The notes under the pieces were generated by a model. The model did not search any database, was not told the origin of the DNA, and saw only the letters and a program-made list of their open reading frames with translations. From Bacteroidota bacterium (GTDB taxonomy: Bacteria > Bacteroidota > Bacteroidia > Cytophagales > Cyclobacteriaceae), in NCBI GenBank assembly GCA_023417785.1, contig JAEZEH010000022.1, positions 1 through 45,331 of the forward strand: a DNA stretch of 45,331 nucleotides. The letters are read 5' to 3'. Shown here one piece after another: positions 33,033 to 42,819 of this stretch (its first letter is position 1; each line of letters starts with the position of its first letter). The position numbers and the translations under genes were made by a program.

Positions 33033-35666
33033 ATGATTCGATCCTTGTTATCAATTTGTTTGTGTCTTCTTTCATTTTCCCTTTCTTCTCAGGATGTCAC
33101 GTCAATACGGATATCGGGTAAATTCGAAAATAGACTACTGAATGAATTCCTTGCAGAAGTGCAGGAGCAACACCACGTGCGAATATTCTTTCCCTCAGAC
33201 TTACTGCAGGAATTTTTTATAGATGGCGGCTACAACAACGAGCTCTTGATCAATGTGATCAATGATGCACTGACAGGGACAGGTTTCTCAGCGATTATTT
33301 ACGGCAGATATCTTGTGATAATCAGGGATGCTTTTGGTTCTGTGTCCTCTTTGCATTCCAATGGATCTGCACCAACTGCGGTCCTTAACGGATTCGTGGC
33401 GGATGGTAGCACGGGGGATAAAATGGTTGGAGCCACCGTGTTTATTGAAGAGTTGAAATTGGGAACGGCTTCCAACAACACGGGATACTTCTCACTAACA
33501 CTACCGGCAGGCCAGTATACGGTGAGTATAGCCTATGTGAACTACCTTACCGAGAAAAGACGCGTGAATGTACGGGGTCGAACGACTCTCGAGGTAGACT
33601 TGTTTGAGAAGTCACATCAACTTAATGAAATCACGATAAACGAGTACGCGCATGATGTCAACGTGTCCGGTATGCAGATGGGAAGGAACACTTTAGATGT
33701 TAAAACCCTTAGGACATCGCCGCGTTTTCTTGGCGAAGTTGACGTTATGAGAAATGTGTTGCTTTTGCCGGGTGTCAGTACCGTTGGAGAGGCGGCATCC
33801 GGATTTAATGTTCGCGGTGGAAATGCCGATCAAAACCTTATTCTATTCGATAACGCTCCGATCTTTAACCCGTCGCATTTGTTTGGGTTCTTTTCTGCTT
33901 TCAATGGAAATATCATCAAAGACGCAACTCTGTTTCGGGGTGGAATACCAGCAAGGTACGGAGGCCGCATTTCGTCAGTGATGGATATCCAATCGAAGAT
34001 CGGCAATATGAGTTCGCATCGCGGCAGCGGTGGAATTGGTCCTATTTCTGCTAACCTGGCGATCGAAGGGCCAATCCACAAAGACAAAGCCTCTTTCGTT
34101 GCTTCCGGCAGAACATCTTATTCGAACTGGATATTACGGCACTTACCGGATAAGCGACTCAGGAAGAGCAGAGCCGATTTTTATGATTTCAATCTGAAAC
34201 TGACTCATAATGTCGATGAACGAAATACATTGCAAGTCGGCGGATACATGAGCCGAGATGGTTTTCAATTCAGCGCGGATACGACTTTTTCCTGGGGAAA
34301 CCAGAGTATCACCGCGAAGTGGGCTCGCGTCTTTAATGATAAACTTTTCGCCAATTTTTCGGCTGCGTTCAGCCGGTATGGCTATGAGGTTGAAGGGAAT
34401 GCCCGGAGTCTCGAATTTCTTATGAAAAGCCGGATCGACTACAGGTCCGTTCAGACTGACTTTTTTTATGACCATGCGGAGAATAGCAAGTTCGAATTCG
34501 GGGTCCAAAGTAATGCTTACCGCATCCAATCTGCGGAACTGACTCCGACCTCTTCCTCCAGTAGCATAAATTCCTTTTCTGTAAATCCCGAGCGCGCTCT
34601 TGAACATTCCCTGTACGTTAACCACGAATGGTCAGTGTCAGATGCCTTTTCCGTTTCATACGGTGTCCGGTATTCATTGTTTCAATCGTTAGGTCCGGGG
34701 AATGTGTATGTTTATGAAGAAGGACTTCCAAGAAACCTCAGCAGCATTATCGACTCGGTCAGTTATTCGAGAAGCGATGTGGTTCAACAATACCATGGTT
34801 GGGAACCGAGAATTTCATTGAAGTATATGCTTAGTCCAAATTCATCAGTCAAGTTCGGTGCACAACGAATGTATCAGTACGTTCACGCTGTTTCAAATAC
34901 GGCAGCAATCACACCCATCGATATCTGGACCACCAGTGGTGAGCACGTGAAGCCGATGCGAGGGGATCAGATCTCCCTGGGATACTTCCGGAATGTACGC
35001 AATAACACCATCGAAACGTCTGCTGAGCTTTATTATAAGTCGATTGAGAATCTTATTGATTATAAGGAGGGGGCAGAATTACTTTTGCAGCCCCGTCTTG
35101 AAACTGAGCTCCTCGCCGGACGCGGTCGCGCGTATGGGGTGGAGGTTGCGGCAAATAAGAAGAGGGGCACGTTTACGGGCTGGGCGAGTTACACGTATTC
35201 ACGCACAGAACGCAGGGTGGATGGTGTATTCGAGGAAACGCAGATAAACGGGGGACGATATTTCCCTTCGAACTATGACAGGCCACATAATTTTACGGCC
35301 GTGGTAGCATTCGATCTCAACAGACGGGTCAACCTGTCGTCTAATTTCACTTATAATACCGGGAGACCAGTGACTTATCCGGAGTCGCAATATAGTTTCG
35401 AGGGTTATCCTCTTGTTCAGTACGCCGGACGAAATCAGCACCGTATACCGGATTACTACAGATTGGATGTATCTCTTTCAATTGAGGGAAGTCAAAGACG
35501 GCAGAAGAGATGGCATGGGTCGTACCACATATCCATATACAACCTGCTGGCCAGACGCAATGCTTATTCGGTATTCTTTCGGCCACGAGGCCCACACTTG
35601 CAGGCGTATCAGCTGTCGATTTTGGGAACCATCTTTCCGTCTTTTAGTTATAATTTTCGGTTTTGA
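33033..35666 (+). CDS. TonB-dependent receptor with STN and CarboxypepD_reg domains
   Basis: Predicted 877-residue outer-membrane receptor. The ATG at 33033 starts a signal peptide (LSFSLSSQ, about 1-20). Residues about 21-98 fit an STN domain: FENRLLNEFLAEVQEQHHVRIFF and ending FSAIIYGRYLVII. A carboxypeptidase-regulatory domain follows (about 115-193), then the plug (about 225-330; LLLPGVSTVGEAASGFNVRG and FRGGIPARYGGRISSVM), and the barrel to SFSYNFRF. STN receptors usually signal to a FecR-type anti-sigma factor, but none is encoded here. It starts the run with DUF4249 and the MG2-like gene. The type is the receptor commonly adjacent to DUF4249; its ligand is unknown and it may not be a glycan. 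Confidence 0.9.
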   Translation: MIRSLLSICLCLLSFSLSSQDVTSIRISGKFENRLLNEFLAEVQEQHHVRIFFPSDLLQEFFIDGGYNNELLINVINDALTGTGFSAIIYGRYLVIIRDAFGSVSSLHSNGSAPTAVLNGFVADGSTGDKMVGATVFIEELKLGTASNNTGYFSLTLPAGQYTVSIAYVNYLTEKRRVNVRGRTTLEVDLFEKSHQLNEITINEYAHDVNVSGMQMGRNTLDVKTLRTSPRFLGEVDVMRNVLLLPGVSTVGEAASGFNVRGGNADQNLILFDNAPIFNPSHLFGFFSAFNGNIIKDATLFRGGIPARYGGRISSVMDIQSKIGNMSSHRGSGGIGPISANLAIEGPIHKDKASFVASGRTSYSNWILRHLPDKRLRKSRADFYDFNLKLTHNVDERNTLQVGGYMSRDGFQFSADTTFSWGNQSITAKWARVFNDKLFANFSAAFSRYGYEVEGNARSLEFLMKSRIDYRSVQTDFFYDHAENSKFEFGVQSNAYRIQSAELTPTSSSSSINSFSVNPERALEHSLYVNHEWSVSDAFSVSYGVRYSLFQSLGPGNVYVYEEGLPRNLSSIIDSVSYSRSDVVQQYHGWEPRISLKYMLSPNSSVKFGAQRMYQYVHAVSNTAAITPIDIWTTSGEHVKPMRGDQISLGYFRNVRNNTIETSAELYYKSIENLIDYKEGAELLLQPRLETELLAGRGRAYGVEVAANKKRGTFTGWASYTYSRTERRVDGVFEETQINGGRYFPSNYDRPHNFTAVVAFDLNRRVNLSSNFTYNTGRPVTYPESQYSFEGYPLVQYAGRNQHRIPDYYRLDVSLSIEGSQRRQKRWHGSYHISIYNLLARRNAYSVFFRPRGPHLQAYQLSILGTIFPSFSYNFRF

Positions 35667-35724
35667 TCTTTTAATAATGGGCCTCGAATTTTGCACCGGT
35701 ACTATATCATACAAAGCGTAACGT

Positions 35725-36735
35725 ATGCAGCGACGAATATCTATAGTTTGCATTATCTTACTAAGTGCCTGTATTGATGCGATTGATCCTGAGACTTCAG
35801 AATATGACCGGATTCTGGTGGTTGAGGGTTTGATTACTAATCAAAGAGGCCCATGGACGATCAAATTATCATCAACAACCGGCATCGGTGATGTGTTTAC
35901 AGTGCCCGAAACCGACGCCAGGGTAATTATCAGAATCGAATCCGGGGCAAGAATTGATCTCATCGAAACTTCACCTGGAATTTATGAGAACTGGCCAGGC
36001 CCTGGAGTAGTCGGACAGGTGTACGTTTTGGAGGTCCAACGGTCTAATGGTGAATTCTATCAATCTTCCCGGGAAGAGATGCGCCCATTGCCGCCTATCG
36101 AGAAAATGTATGCTGAACACTTTGTTGACGTTGATGTGGCCGATGGTATAAGAACTGAACGGAATGGGTTTCGTGTTTATATCGACTTCACCGACTTGCC
36201 GCAACGGGGTGACTATATCCGTTTCAAAAGTGTCGGAGGTATTGAGGAATTGTTCACGCAAATGCCTACCGATCTTAATCCACCCCCTCCCTGTTGCTAC
36301 ATCTGTTACCAACGTTATGATACTTTCGACCGGGGTATTTTTTTGTTTGATGATTTTCATTTCAATGGAAATACTATACAAAGATTTCCGCTTTTCCCGG
36401 TAGGCGGTTTGCGCAAGGGCAGGATGCTTATCAGGGTTCAGGCCGCGTCACTTACCCCGTCGGCATACACGTTTTGGAACCAGTTAAAAACGCAAGTCGA
36501 ATCTCAGGGTACTATCTTTGATCCGCCACCATTAAATATTCGGGGAAACATTTCCAGCATTGATGGTTCTGAGAAAGTTGCGCTTGGATATTTTGGCGTT
36601 TCGGCGGTCCATACGGAGACGTTGATGTTAAAACGTACTGATTTCCCTCAGGTTATAGGCAATCCAGTACCCATCGGTAACTGCTTAAGCATTTATCCTG
36701 AAAGTACCGAAGTAGTTCCGAGAGAATTCCAATAA
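35725..36735 (+). CDS. DUF4249 lipoprotein
   Basis: Predicted 336-residue lipoprotein. Signal peptide ends with lipobox LSAC (C16). The body starts RILVVEGLITNQRGPWTIKLSSTTGIG, then VIIRIESGARIDLIETSPGIY, the pattern of the DUF4249 family. That family is almost always encoded next to a TonB-dependent receptor and is thought to be its surface partner. The sequence PPPPCCYICYQRYDTFDRG contains three clustered cysteines that could be disulfide-bonded or metal-binding. It follows the receptor by 58 bases and precedes the MG2-like gene by seven bases, so all three are probably one operon. Biochemical role unknown. Confidence 0.88.
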   Translation: MQRRISIVCIILLSACIDAIDPETSEYDRILVVEGLITNQRGPWTIKLSSTTGIGDVFTVPETDARVIIRIESGARIDLIETSPGIYENWPGPGVVGQVYVLEVQRSNGEFYQSSREEMRPLPPIEKMYAEHFVDVDVADGIRTERNGFRVYIDFTDLPQRGDYIRFKSVGGIEELFTQMPTDLNPPPPCCYICYQRYDTFDRGIFLFDDFHFNGNTIQRFPLFPVGGLRKGRMLIRVQAASLTPSAYTFWNQLKTQVESQGTIFDPPPLNIRGNISSIDGSEKVALGYFGVSAVHTETLMLKRTDFPQVIGNPVPIGNCLSIYPESTEVVPREFQ

Positions 36736-36742
36736 TGTTATT

Positions 36743-39166
36743 ATGGTTAATCGAGTTGTTCTGGTAGGTCTGATTATCACGGGGATTGCAACAACATTGT
36801 ATTCCCAGGATCGGGTCGCCGACCGGATAAGAGACGCGCTTGAACAAGCATATACCTTCGAACAAAAGCTGTATATCCAAACCGATAACAGATCATTCTA
36901 TAGCGCTGGGGAAGTGATCTACTTCAAAGCATACCTGGTTGATGCCATTGACCACCGGCGATCAACGGAGGATGCTGTCGGATACATTGAGATTGCCAAT
37001 TCAAATAATGAGCCTATTGTAAATCAGAAGCTCAAGTTCGAAAACGGTACATGTTCTGGCAATATTGCTATTCCCACCGGGACGGGTACCGGAAGCTTTA
37101 CCCTGCGCGCGTATACGAAACTTCTGGCGGGTGGTTACTATGGTTCGCCATTCAGCATGCCGCTGCGAATCTATCAAAATTCTGGAATAGAGGAGCCCGA
37201 CAAGTTGCTTGAAAAACAACCTTCCGAAGTAAGTATCCGGTTTTTCCCCGAAGGCGGATACCTGGTTGATAGCCTTGAGTCGATGGTTGGCGTATATGCA
37301 TCCAGCGGAGGGAAAGGCGTTATGTGTTCAGGAGAAATTCGGAACGAAAGTGACAGCGTCGTAGCACTTTTCGGTACCGATGAATGGGGGTACGGTGTTG
37401 TTCCCTTTACGCCAAAGAAAAATGAAAAATACGCTGCCTATACGAATATCAATAATGGCGTGGTTGGCCCGTTTGCGTTGCCAAAACATCTTTCAGAAGG
37501 TGTGGTGCTCAAAGTGATTGATGATAACGGGATTCAGCTTCGAATCAACAGATCAAAGCAACTAGACGAGAGTGATGCAACGTTACCGATATACGTGGCG
37601 GTGCAATCCAGGGGCGTGATAACATATCTTCGAAAGCATATGCTCGCGCCCTCAGGCCTTAACCTGTCAATTCCCAGTGATTCGATGACGACGGGTCTTC
37701 ATCAAATCGTACTCTTTTCCCGCGAGGGCATTCCCATTCTTGAAAGACTTTTCTTCATGGGAGATGGCCCAAGAGTAAACTTTACTATTGTTCCGGACAA
37801 GGAGGTATACCGTCCGCGGGATAACGTACGGTTGGATATCACGGTTAATGATGAACAGGGGATGCCGGTAAGAACTGATTTCGCACTGGGGATAACGGAT
37901 TTGAACTATTATGAAACTGAGGGACCATTGCACCTGGCGGACACATATCTTAATATTGATTCAGAGTGTCTGCCGAATAGCTATCCGATCGGAGGAACCG
38001 ATCCAAACGTCGTGCTGCTGACTCGGGGCTGGGCCCGCTTCACGTGGGCTAATTTGTTGGAGGGAAAAGACGTGTCCTCTAATTATCATCATAGACGCCC
38101 TTATGCTCAGGAGACGGGGCTCGAAATTCGTGGGAAAGTTGTTGACAAAATATCGCGTGATCCGATTCCAGGTACATCAATTACGCTTACGATCTCCGGC
38201 GAAAATCCCAGGTACTTGTTCGAAATCACTGACTCAGACGGAACTTTCGTTTTTTCCGATCTGGATATCTACGGGACGAAAACGTTGTACCTGACTCCGC
38301 GAGGCTTGGGGCAGGTCGAGCGCGAGCTGGATGTGGTGATGGAAAAGAGTGACGAGCCTCAGAAGATCATTACTAATTCGCAACCGCTGACACTTCTTGC
38401 TGATCAAGGGGATAAAGGTCGACGCTTGTTTATGGTGAAATCTACCTTTGACGAAACTATTGAAAGAATTACGAGACCAACGACATTTGTTCGTACCGAG
38501 GACTATCGTGGCCGTAAAAAGCGAAAAGTGACCGTCAGCTATCATGCCGATAACATCGTGCACCTGGAAGATTACATTCCATTCACTTCAACTGAGGAAT
38601 TGATTCGTGAAATTGTGCCGGGTGTTTTGGTTCGCAAGAAAAAGGGTCGGTTCAAAGTAAGAGTGCTTGACTATGTTTCAAAGATGTATTTCAAACGGGA
38701 GCCGTTGTATTTGGTTGATGGCGTACCGGTGGAAGATGCCAATGTTGTTATCGAACTGCATCCTGACAATATCCGAATGGTAACAGTGTCACGTCCCCCG
38801 GCGGTCTATCAGGATTTCGGTACTGTAGGTGAACATGGAGTAGTTGCATTTTTTACCACAGGTTTTGAGCGTTCCTTAGCCGAGAATTCAGAGGCGAAGA
38901 AAATTGAGTTTATTGGATATTCATTCGCACGGGAGTACTACACGCCGGAATTTGGCGAGGACGCGTCACCGCAGGTTCCTGATTTCAGACCGTTACTGTA
39001 TTGGAATCCCAACGTACAGACGGATGTAAATGGAAAAGCCAGCGTAGTGCTCCGTATGTCGGATGACGTTACCAGCTGGAGGATAAGCGCGGAGGCAATA
39101 ACTGCCGACGGTAGCGTCGGTTCAGGTACCGGCGAATTGCGCAGCGCTCCTATCGAAAGGCAGTAA
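36743..39166 (+). CDS. MG2/alpha-2-macroglobulin-like protein with a plug-like domain
   Basis: Predicted 807-residue exported protein. Signal peptide about 1-21. Residues about 40-145 show the MG2 macroglobulin pattern, QKLYIQTDNRSFYSAGEVIY then YFKAYLVD. The middle is a set of beta sandwiches (for example YRPRDNVRLDITVNDEQGMP). At about 459-530 there is a carboxypeptidase-regulatory-like domain (GKVVDKISRDPIPGTSITL). At about 610-715 a TonB plug-like segment follows (STEELIREIVPGVLVRKK, then LYLVDGVPVEDANVV). The C-terminus (about 735-800) is again macroglobulin-like, WNPNVQTDVNGKASVVLR. No thioester CxEQ motif is seen. It has no barrel, so it must act as a periplasmic or surface scaffold; the combination is known in Bacteroidota but uncharacterised. 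Confidence 0.8.
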   Translation: MVNRVVLVGLIITGIATTLYSQDRVADRIRDALEQAYTFEQKLYIQTDNRSFYSAGEVIYFKAYLVDAIDHRRSTEDAVGYIEIANSNNEPIVNQKLKFENGTCSGNIAIPTGTGTGSFTLRAYTKLLAGGYYGSPFSMPLRIYQNSGIEEPDKLLEKQPSEVSIRFFPEGGYLVDSLESMVGVYASSGGKGVMCSGEIRNESDSVVALFGTDEWGYGVVPFTPKKNEKYAAYTNINNGVVGPFALPKHLSEGVVLKVIDDNGIQLRINRSKQLDESDATLPIYVAVQSRGVITYLRKHMLAPSGLNLSIPSDSMTTGLHQIVLFSREGIPILERLFFMGDGPRVNFTIVPDKEVYRPRDNVRLDITVNDEQGMPVRTDFALGITDLNYYETEGPLHLADTYLNIDSECLPNSYPIGGTDPNVVLLTRGWARFTWANLLEGKDVSSNYHHRRPYAQETGLEIRGKVVDKISRDPIPGTSITLTISGENPRYLFEITDSDGTFVFSDLDIYGTKTLYLTPRGLGQVERELDVVMEKSDEPQKIITNSQPLTLLADQGDKGRRLFMVKSTFDETIERITRPTTFVRTEDYRGRKKRKVTVSYHADNIVHLEDYIPFTSTEELIREIVPGVLVRKKKGRFKVRVLDYVSKMYFKREPLYLVDGVPVEDANVVIELHPDNIRMVTVSRPPAVYQDFGTVGEHGVVAFFTTGFERSLAENSEAKKIEFIGYSFAREYYTPEFGEDASPQVPDFRPLLYWNPNVQTDVNGKASVVLRMSDDVTSWRISAEAITADGSVGSGTGELRSAPIERQ

Positions 39167-39258
39167 TAGCTCAGTTTCGAAACCCTTAGCCGATATGTTA
39201 GCGGATTACTATCATGGTCGCGCGTCAACGACCTTCGCACTTCCTGAACAAAATCAGC

Positions 39259-42200
39259 TTACAAATTTACCGGCGAGGTGGTTACTCGGTAAAACTTCAT
39301 CGGCCCATTGTGGTTAACAATCACAAGCAACGTGCCTGACGCCGTGCGAATCGTTTCTATCTTACGAAGATGACTATCAAGAACAAGCTTTGTCGCAACT
39401 GGATCAACCGGAGTGAGATTACCTTTGGTGTCATTCATCAGGATGTCGCCAATACCTGCGTCATATCGACCGAAAAGTGTTTCCTGTGTATGGTTATTTC
39501 CGCCGGATATGATATCAGGAAATCCGTCGTTATTCATATCAATGGCGTGAAAGTCGTTCACCGACGATATCTGAACTATTTCCGGTAGTTTCTTAATCGC
39601 AAATCCGTTCCCTTTTTGGTTCACGAGCATTACGGAAGACAGCATTTCTACGCCTGATTCAATCGCATCCTCCAACTCCTCCGGTGTAAAGCTTTTGCCA
39701 AACGGCGTGTTGGCATAGTGTGTAAACGTTTCGAAGCGCTTTTTCATGGCCGGGATCTGGTCGATCAACACGAGGCGATTGTGAACGATGAACCGGTCCT
39801 TTTCAACCGGGTTGTAGTAAGAAATAACCGGGTCAATTGACTCGTTCTTGTCGAAGTCTTTGGCGGTAATATATACCGGATGTTCAGGCGTTGGTTTGAA
39901 GAACGAATTCTCCCCGGTGTTTCCTGCCAGAATTTCGGGATAACCGTCATTGTCAAGATCGACCTCCTTCAAACAATTCCACCATCCACTGGTACGTGCA
40001 AGGCCGAAAGAATCTGATTTATCCTCAAACCTGTCGCCGTTGTTGATGAAGACGCGGATCGGCATCCATTCGCCGGCCATCATGAGATCCTTTTTACCGT
40101 CGTTGTTCACATCCACCCAGATCGCAGATGTAACCATTCCGGGTGACGCAAGTCCTTTGCTAACCGAAATGGCTACGTCCGTGAAAACCCCGTTGTCGTT
40201 TCGCAGTAGATAGCTACGTGGAGGCAAAGGATACTTTCCATTCAGTACACGTCCCCCGATAAACAAATCCAGGTCGCCGTCATTGTCAAAGTCACCTGCC
40301 GCGATACTTATCGAAGGAGTGTTCATTTCCGGAATGTTTGACGATTCCTGAAAGTTGCCCTGGCCGTCGTTCAGATAAAGTTTGTGCGGAGGGAGGTTGC
40401 TGTTTCGGGGTATTGAACCGATTGCCAGATATAAGTCCTGATCACCATCATTGTCCGCATCAAAGAATACGGCACCACCGTCTTTACGGGTTGAATCCGT
40501 GGTTATGGGTTTACGCGTGAATGTTCCGTCCTCATGTTGAAGGTACAACGTCGCGGGTATGCCTGGCTCCCCTCCAATAAAGAAATCATCCAGCCCGTCT
40601 CCGTTTATATCTGCCTTCGCGAAGCATGGCCCATTCCGCGAAATGTCCTGGAGTAGGGTACGTGTTTCTTTGATGTCCGACGGCGCGCGTTCAGTATGCA
40701 CGTAGTCAACCGGGTTAACCTGGGTGAATGCCAACTGTGGTTCTACCGGTTTTGACGTTGGCCTTTCCGGACCCGCAAGGCCCTTATGGAAACCAATCGT
40801 TGTGTTTGCAGCAATGTTGTTGAATCGAACTTCAGTTTTGTCCGGATACTCCACGCGAATCGAATCAACCATTGTTGATGATGCGATTCCAAAATGGAGA
40901 ACTGAAGTTACGGTAGACTGGAAGCCACGGTACGGAGTGTACTCCTGGTATTGTGTCTTCCCGCCGGCATAAACAAAAATCTTTTGATTGAACATCGCGG
41001 TATCCTGACATTGTAATTGAACGAAATTCGTACCACTACTTTCATTCGTTGTGCTCAGATTTTCGTATAAAATCACCTCCTGATCGATGTTGTTTGTTAC
41101 GAGATCCATATCTCCGTCTTTGTCCAGGTCGACGTAGACTGCTCCGTTCGAGAACGTTTGAATATCTGCGCCCCACGCCGACGTTTTGTCGTCGAAACCT
41201 AACGTACCGGTGTTCATGAAGAAATGGTTTGAAAGTTTGACGTCTTCCAGCTTATCAAATTCATTTTTGGTAATGTCTTTTCTCGCCTGAGGTGTTCCGA
41301 ATGGACTGTTGTTTTTCAGGCCGAAGAACACGAAATCAACGTTGGTTACATCTTTCCGGTAGCCATTTGCGACGAAGATATCCTTCCAACCATCGTTGTT
41401 GAAGTCAACAAAAAGTGGTGTCCAACTCCAGTCAGTTTGAGCAATACCCGCCTGAAAGGCGATTTCGCTGAAGAGAATCTGATCGTTGATGTTACCCCTG
41501 TTCAACTGAAGCGTATTGCGCATATATTGTGGCTCATACCCTTCATCAAGCGACATGTGAAAATGATCGTAGTTTTGGCCCGATGTCATCATTTTCTGCC
41601 GCGCGTGGCCCTCCGGTAGCATGTCGACGACCAGAATATCGGCGAGCGCATCATTATTGAAATCCCCCACGTCGACACCCATTGCATTGTGTGTTTGATG
41701 TTTGAGGAATTCGCCGATTCGATTGGTGAAAGTGCCGTTGCCCTGATTAATCCAGAAAATATCATTGGAGAGAAAATCATTAGCCACGTAGATGTCGGGC
41801 CACGAATCATTGTTGATGTCGCAGATGTTAACACCGAGACCATAACCTTCAATTAGTATTCCGGCTTCTTGAGAAACATTGGTAAACGTTCCATCGCCAT
41901 TGTTCCGGAATAACTTGTCAGTGCTTTGAGCCTCTCCGTTAACTCTTCTTGGTCGGATGTTATTCCGGTTGAAACGTTCCAACCAGTTGTTCAGCAAATA
42001 CATATCGGGGTCGCCGTCTTTGTCATAATCGAAGAATGCGGCCATCGTGCTGTAGCTGTCGTCATCAAGCCCGAAGTCAGTCGCCATTTCCTTGAAGACG
42101 GGTACACCGTCTTTCACACCCTGGTTGATGAAAAGTAAATTCCGCCGGTTTTCGGAAGTTGTCATTCCGCCCACCGATAGATAAAGGTCGAGCCATCCGT

Positions 42201-42561
42201 CCTGATTTATATCTATGACTGACACACCGGTAATCCACCGGTCTGTATTCAGACCCGAAGCCTGGGTAACTTTTTCAAATTTCAGATTGCCTTTGTTGAG
42301 GTATAGTTCGCTCGATACCTGATTCCCTCCAAAAAAGATATCTTCCCATCCGTCGTTGTCGAAATCGCCCACACCCATACCGCCCCCGTTGTATATGTAT
42401 TCGAAGGAAAGAGCGTTCAGACTGTCACTGGTTTGAATGGTGTTCTGAAAATCAATCCCTAATACATTTCCGTCATGAACACGAAAGCGACGTTCGTCGC
42501 CTCCGGCGCCACATGCCCACAAGAGAACTGTTACCAACAGAAGTGATGCTGTCTTTGCCAT
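39259..42561 (-). CDS. VCBS/FG-GAP repeat lipoprotein with ASPIC/UnbV domain
   Basis: Very large (1100-residue) predicted surface lipoprotein. Signal peptide ends in LLWAC (C17). At least 13 FG-GAP/VCBS repeats carry calcium-binding DxDxDG-type loops, for example VGDFDNDGWEDIFFGG, FFDYDKDGDPDMYLLN, ADINGDGLDDFFIGG and GDFDNDGDLDLFIGG. They make two propellers, one before and one after an ASPIC/UnbV module (about 505-600, FVYAGGKTQYQEYTPYRG and RVEYPDKTEVRFNN). The family is common near SusCD loci in Bacteroidota; a role in binding or trimming surface glycans is suspected but unproven. It is divergent from the sulfatase gene. Calcium binding is inferred from motifs. Confidence 0.9.
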   Translation of the reverse strand: MAKTASLLLVTVLLWACGAGGDERRFRVHDGNVLGIDFQNTIQTSDSLNALSFEYIYNGGGMGVGDFDNDGWEDIFFGGNQVSSELYLNKGNLKFEKVTQASGLNTDRWITGVSVIDINQDGWLDLYLSVGGMTTSENRRNLLFINQGVKDGVPVFKEMATDFGLDDDSYSTMAAFFDYDKDGDPDMYLLNNWLERFNRNNIRPRRVNGEAQSTDKLFRNNGDGTFTNVSQEAGILIEGYGLGVNICDINNDSWPDIYVANDFLSNDIFWINQGNGTFTNRIGEFLKHQTHNAMGVDVGDFNNDALADILVVDMLPEGHARQKMMTSGQNYDHFHMSLDEGYEPQYMRNTLQLNRGNINDQILFSEIAFQAGIAQTDWSWTPLFVDFNNDGWKDIFVANGYRKDVTNVDFVFFGLKNNSPFGTPQARKDITKNEFDKLEDVKLSNHFFMNTGTLGFDDKTSAWGADIQTFSNGAVYVDLDKDGDMDLVTNNIDQEVILYENLSTTNESSGTNFVQLQCQDTAMFNQKIFVYAGGKTQYQEYTPYRGFQSTVTSVLHFGIASSTMVDSIRVEYPDKTEVRFNNIAANTTIGFHKGLAGPERPTSKPVEPQLAFTQVNPVDYVHTERAPSDIKETRTLLQDISRNGPCFAKADINGDGLDDFFIGGEPGIPATLYLQHEDGTFTRKPITTDSTRKDGGAVFFDADNDGDQDLYLAIGSIPRNSNLPPHKLYLNDGQGNFQESSNIPEMNTPSISIAAGDFDNDGDLDLFIGGRVLNGKYPLPPRSYLLRNDNGVFTDVAISVSKGLASPGMVTSAIWVDVNNDGKKDLMMAGEWMPIRVFINNGDRFEDKSDSFGLARTSGWWNCLKEVDLDNDGYPEILAGNTGENSFFKPTPEHPVYITAKDFDKNESIDPVISYYNPVEKDRFIVHNRLVLIDQIPAMKKRFETFTHYANTPFGKSFTPEELEDAIESGVEMLSSVMLVNQKGNGFAIKKLPEIVQISSVNDFHAIDMNNDGFPDIISGGNNHTQETLFGRYDAGIGDILMNDTKGNLTPVDPVATKLVLDSHLRKIETIRTASGTLLVIVNHNGPMKFYRVTTSPVNL

Positions 42562-42819
42562 AATCGGATAAGATAAAAAATCCCCGAAACTCCGGCATCA
42601 GGCACTGTCCTGCATAATGCGGCAAGAAATCCGCCACAACCTGCTCCAAACCCAATCGAAAGCAGGATAAGGCAGGATTACATTGTGATTTTAAACTTCA
42701 TTATTGAAATTAACCTGGAATCGCTTAGTTATGGAAGGCCGTCTGCTGATGAGGTCAAACCAGGTGTTCTTCGCTTAATTGGCGACACTTAATCCACAAT
42801 AGTCAAAATCTGCGTTGTT

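Noticed and set aside
39259..42561. Recurrent DNA motif in the VCBS gene as a repeat array or CRISPR
   Set aside because: The repetition reflects codons for DxDxDG protein repeats; spacing and sequence vary and there are no uniform spacers.
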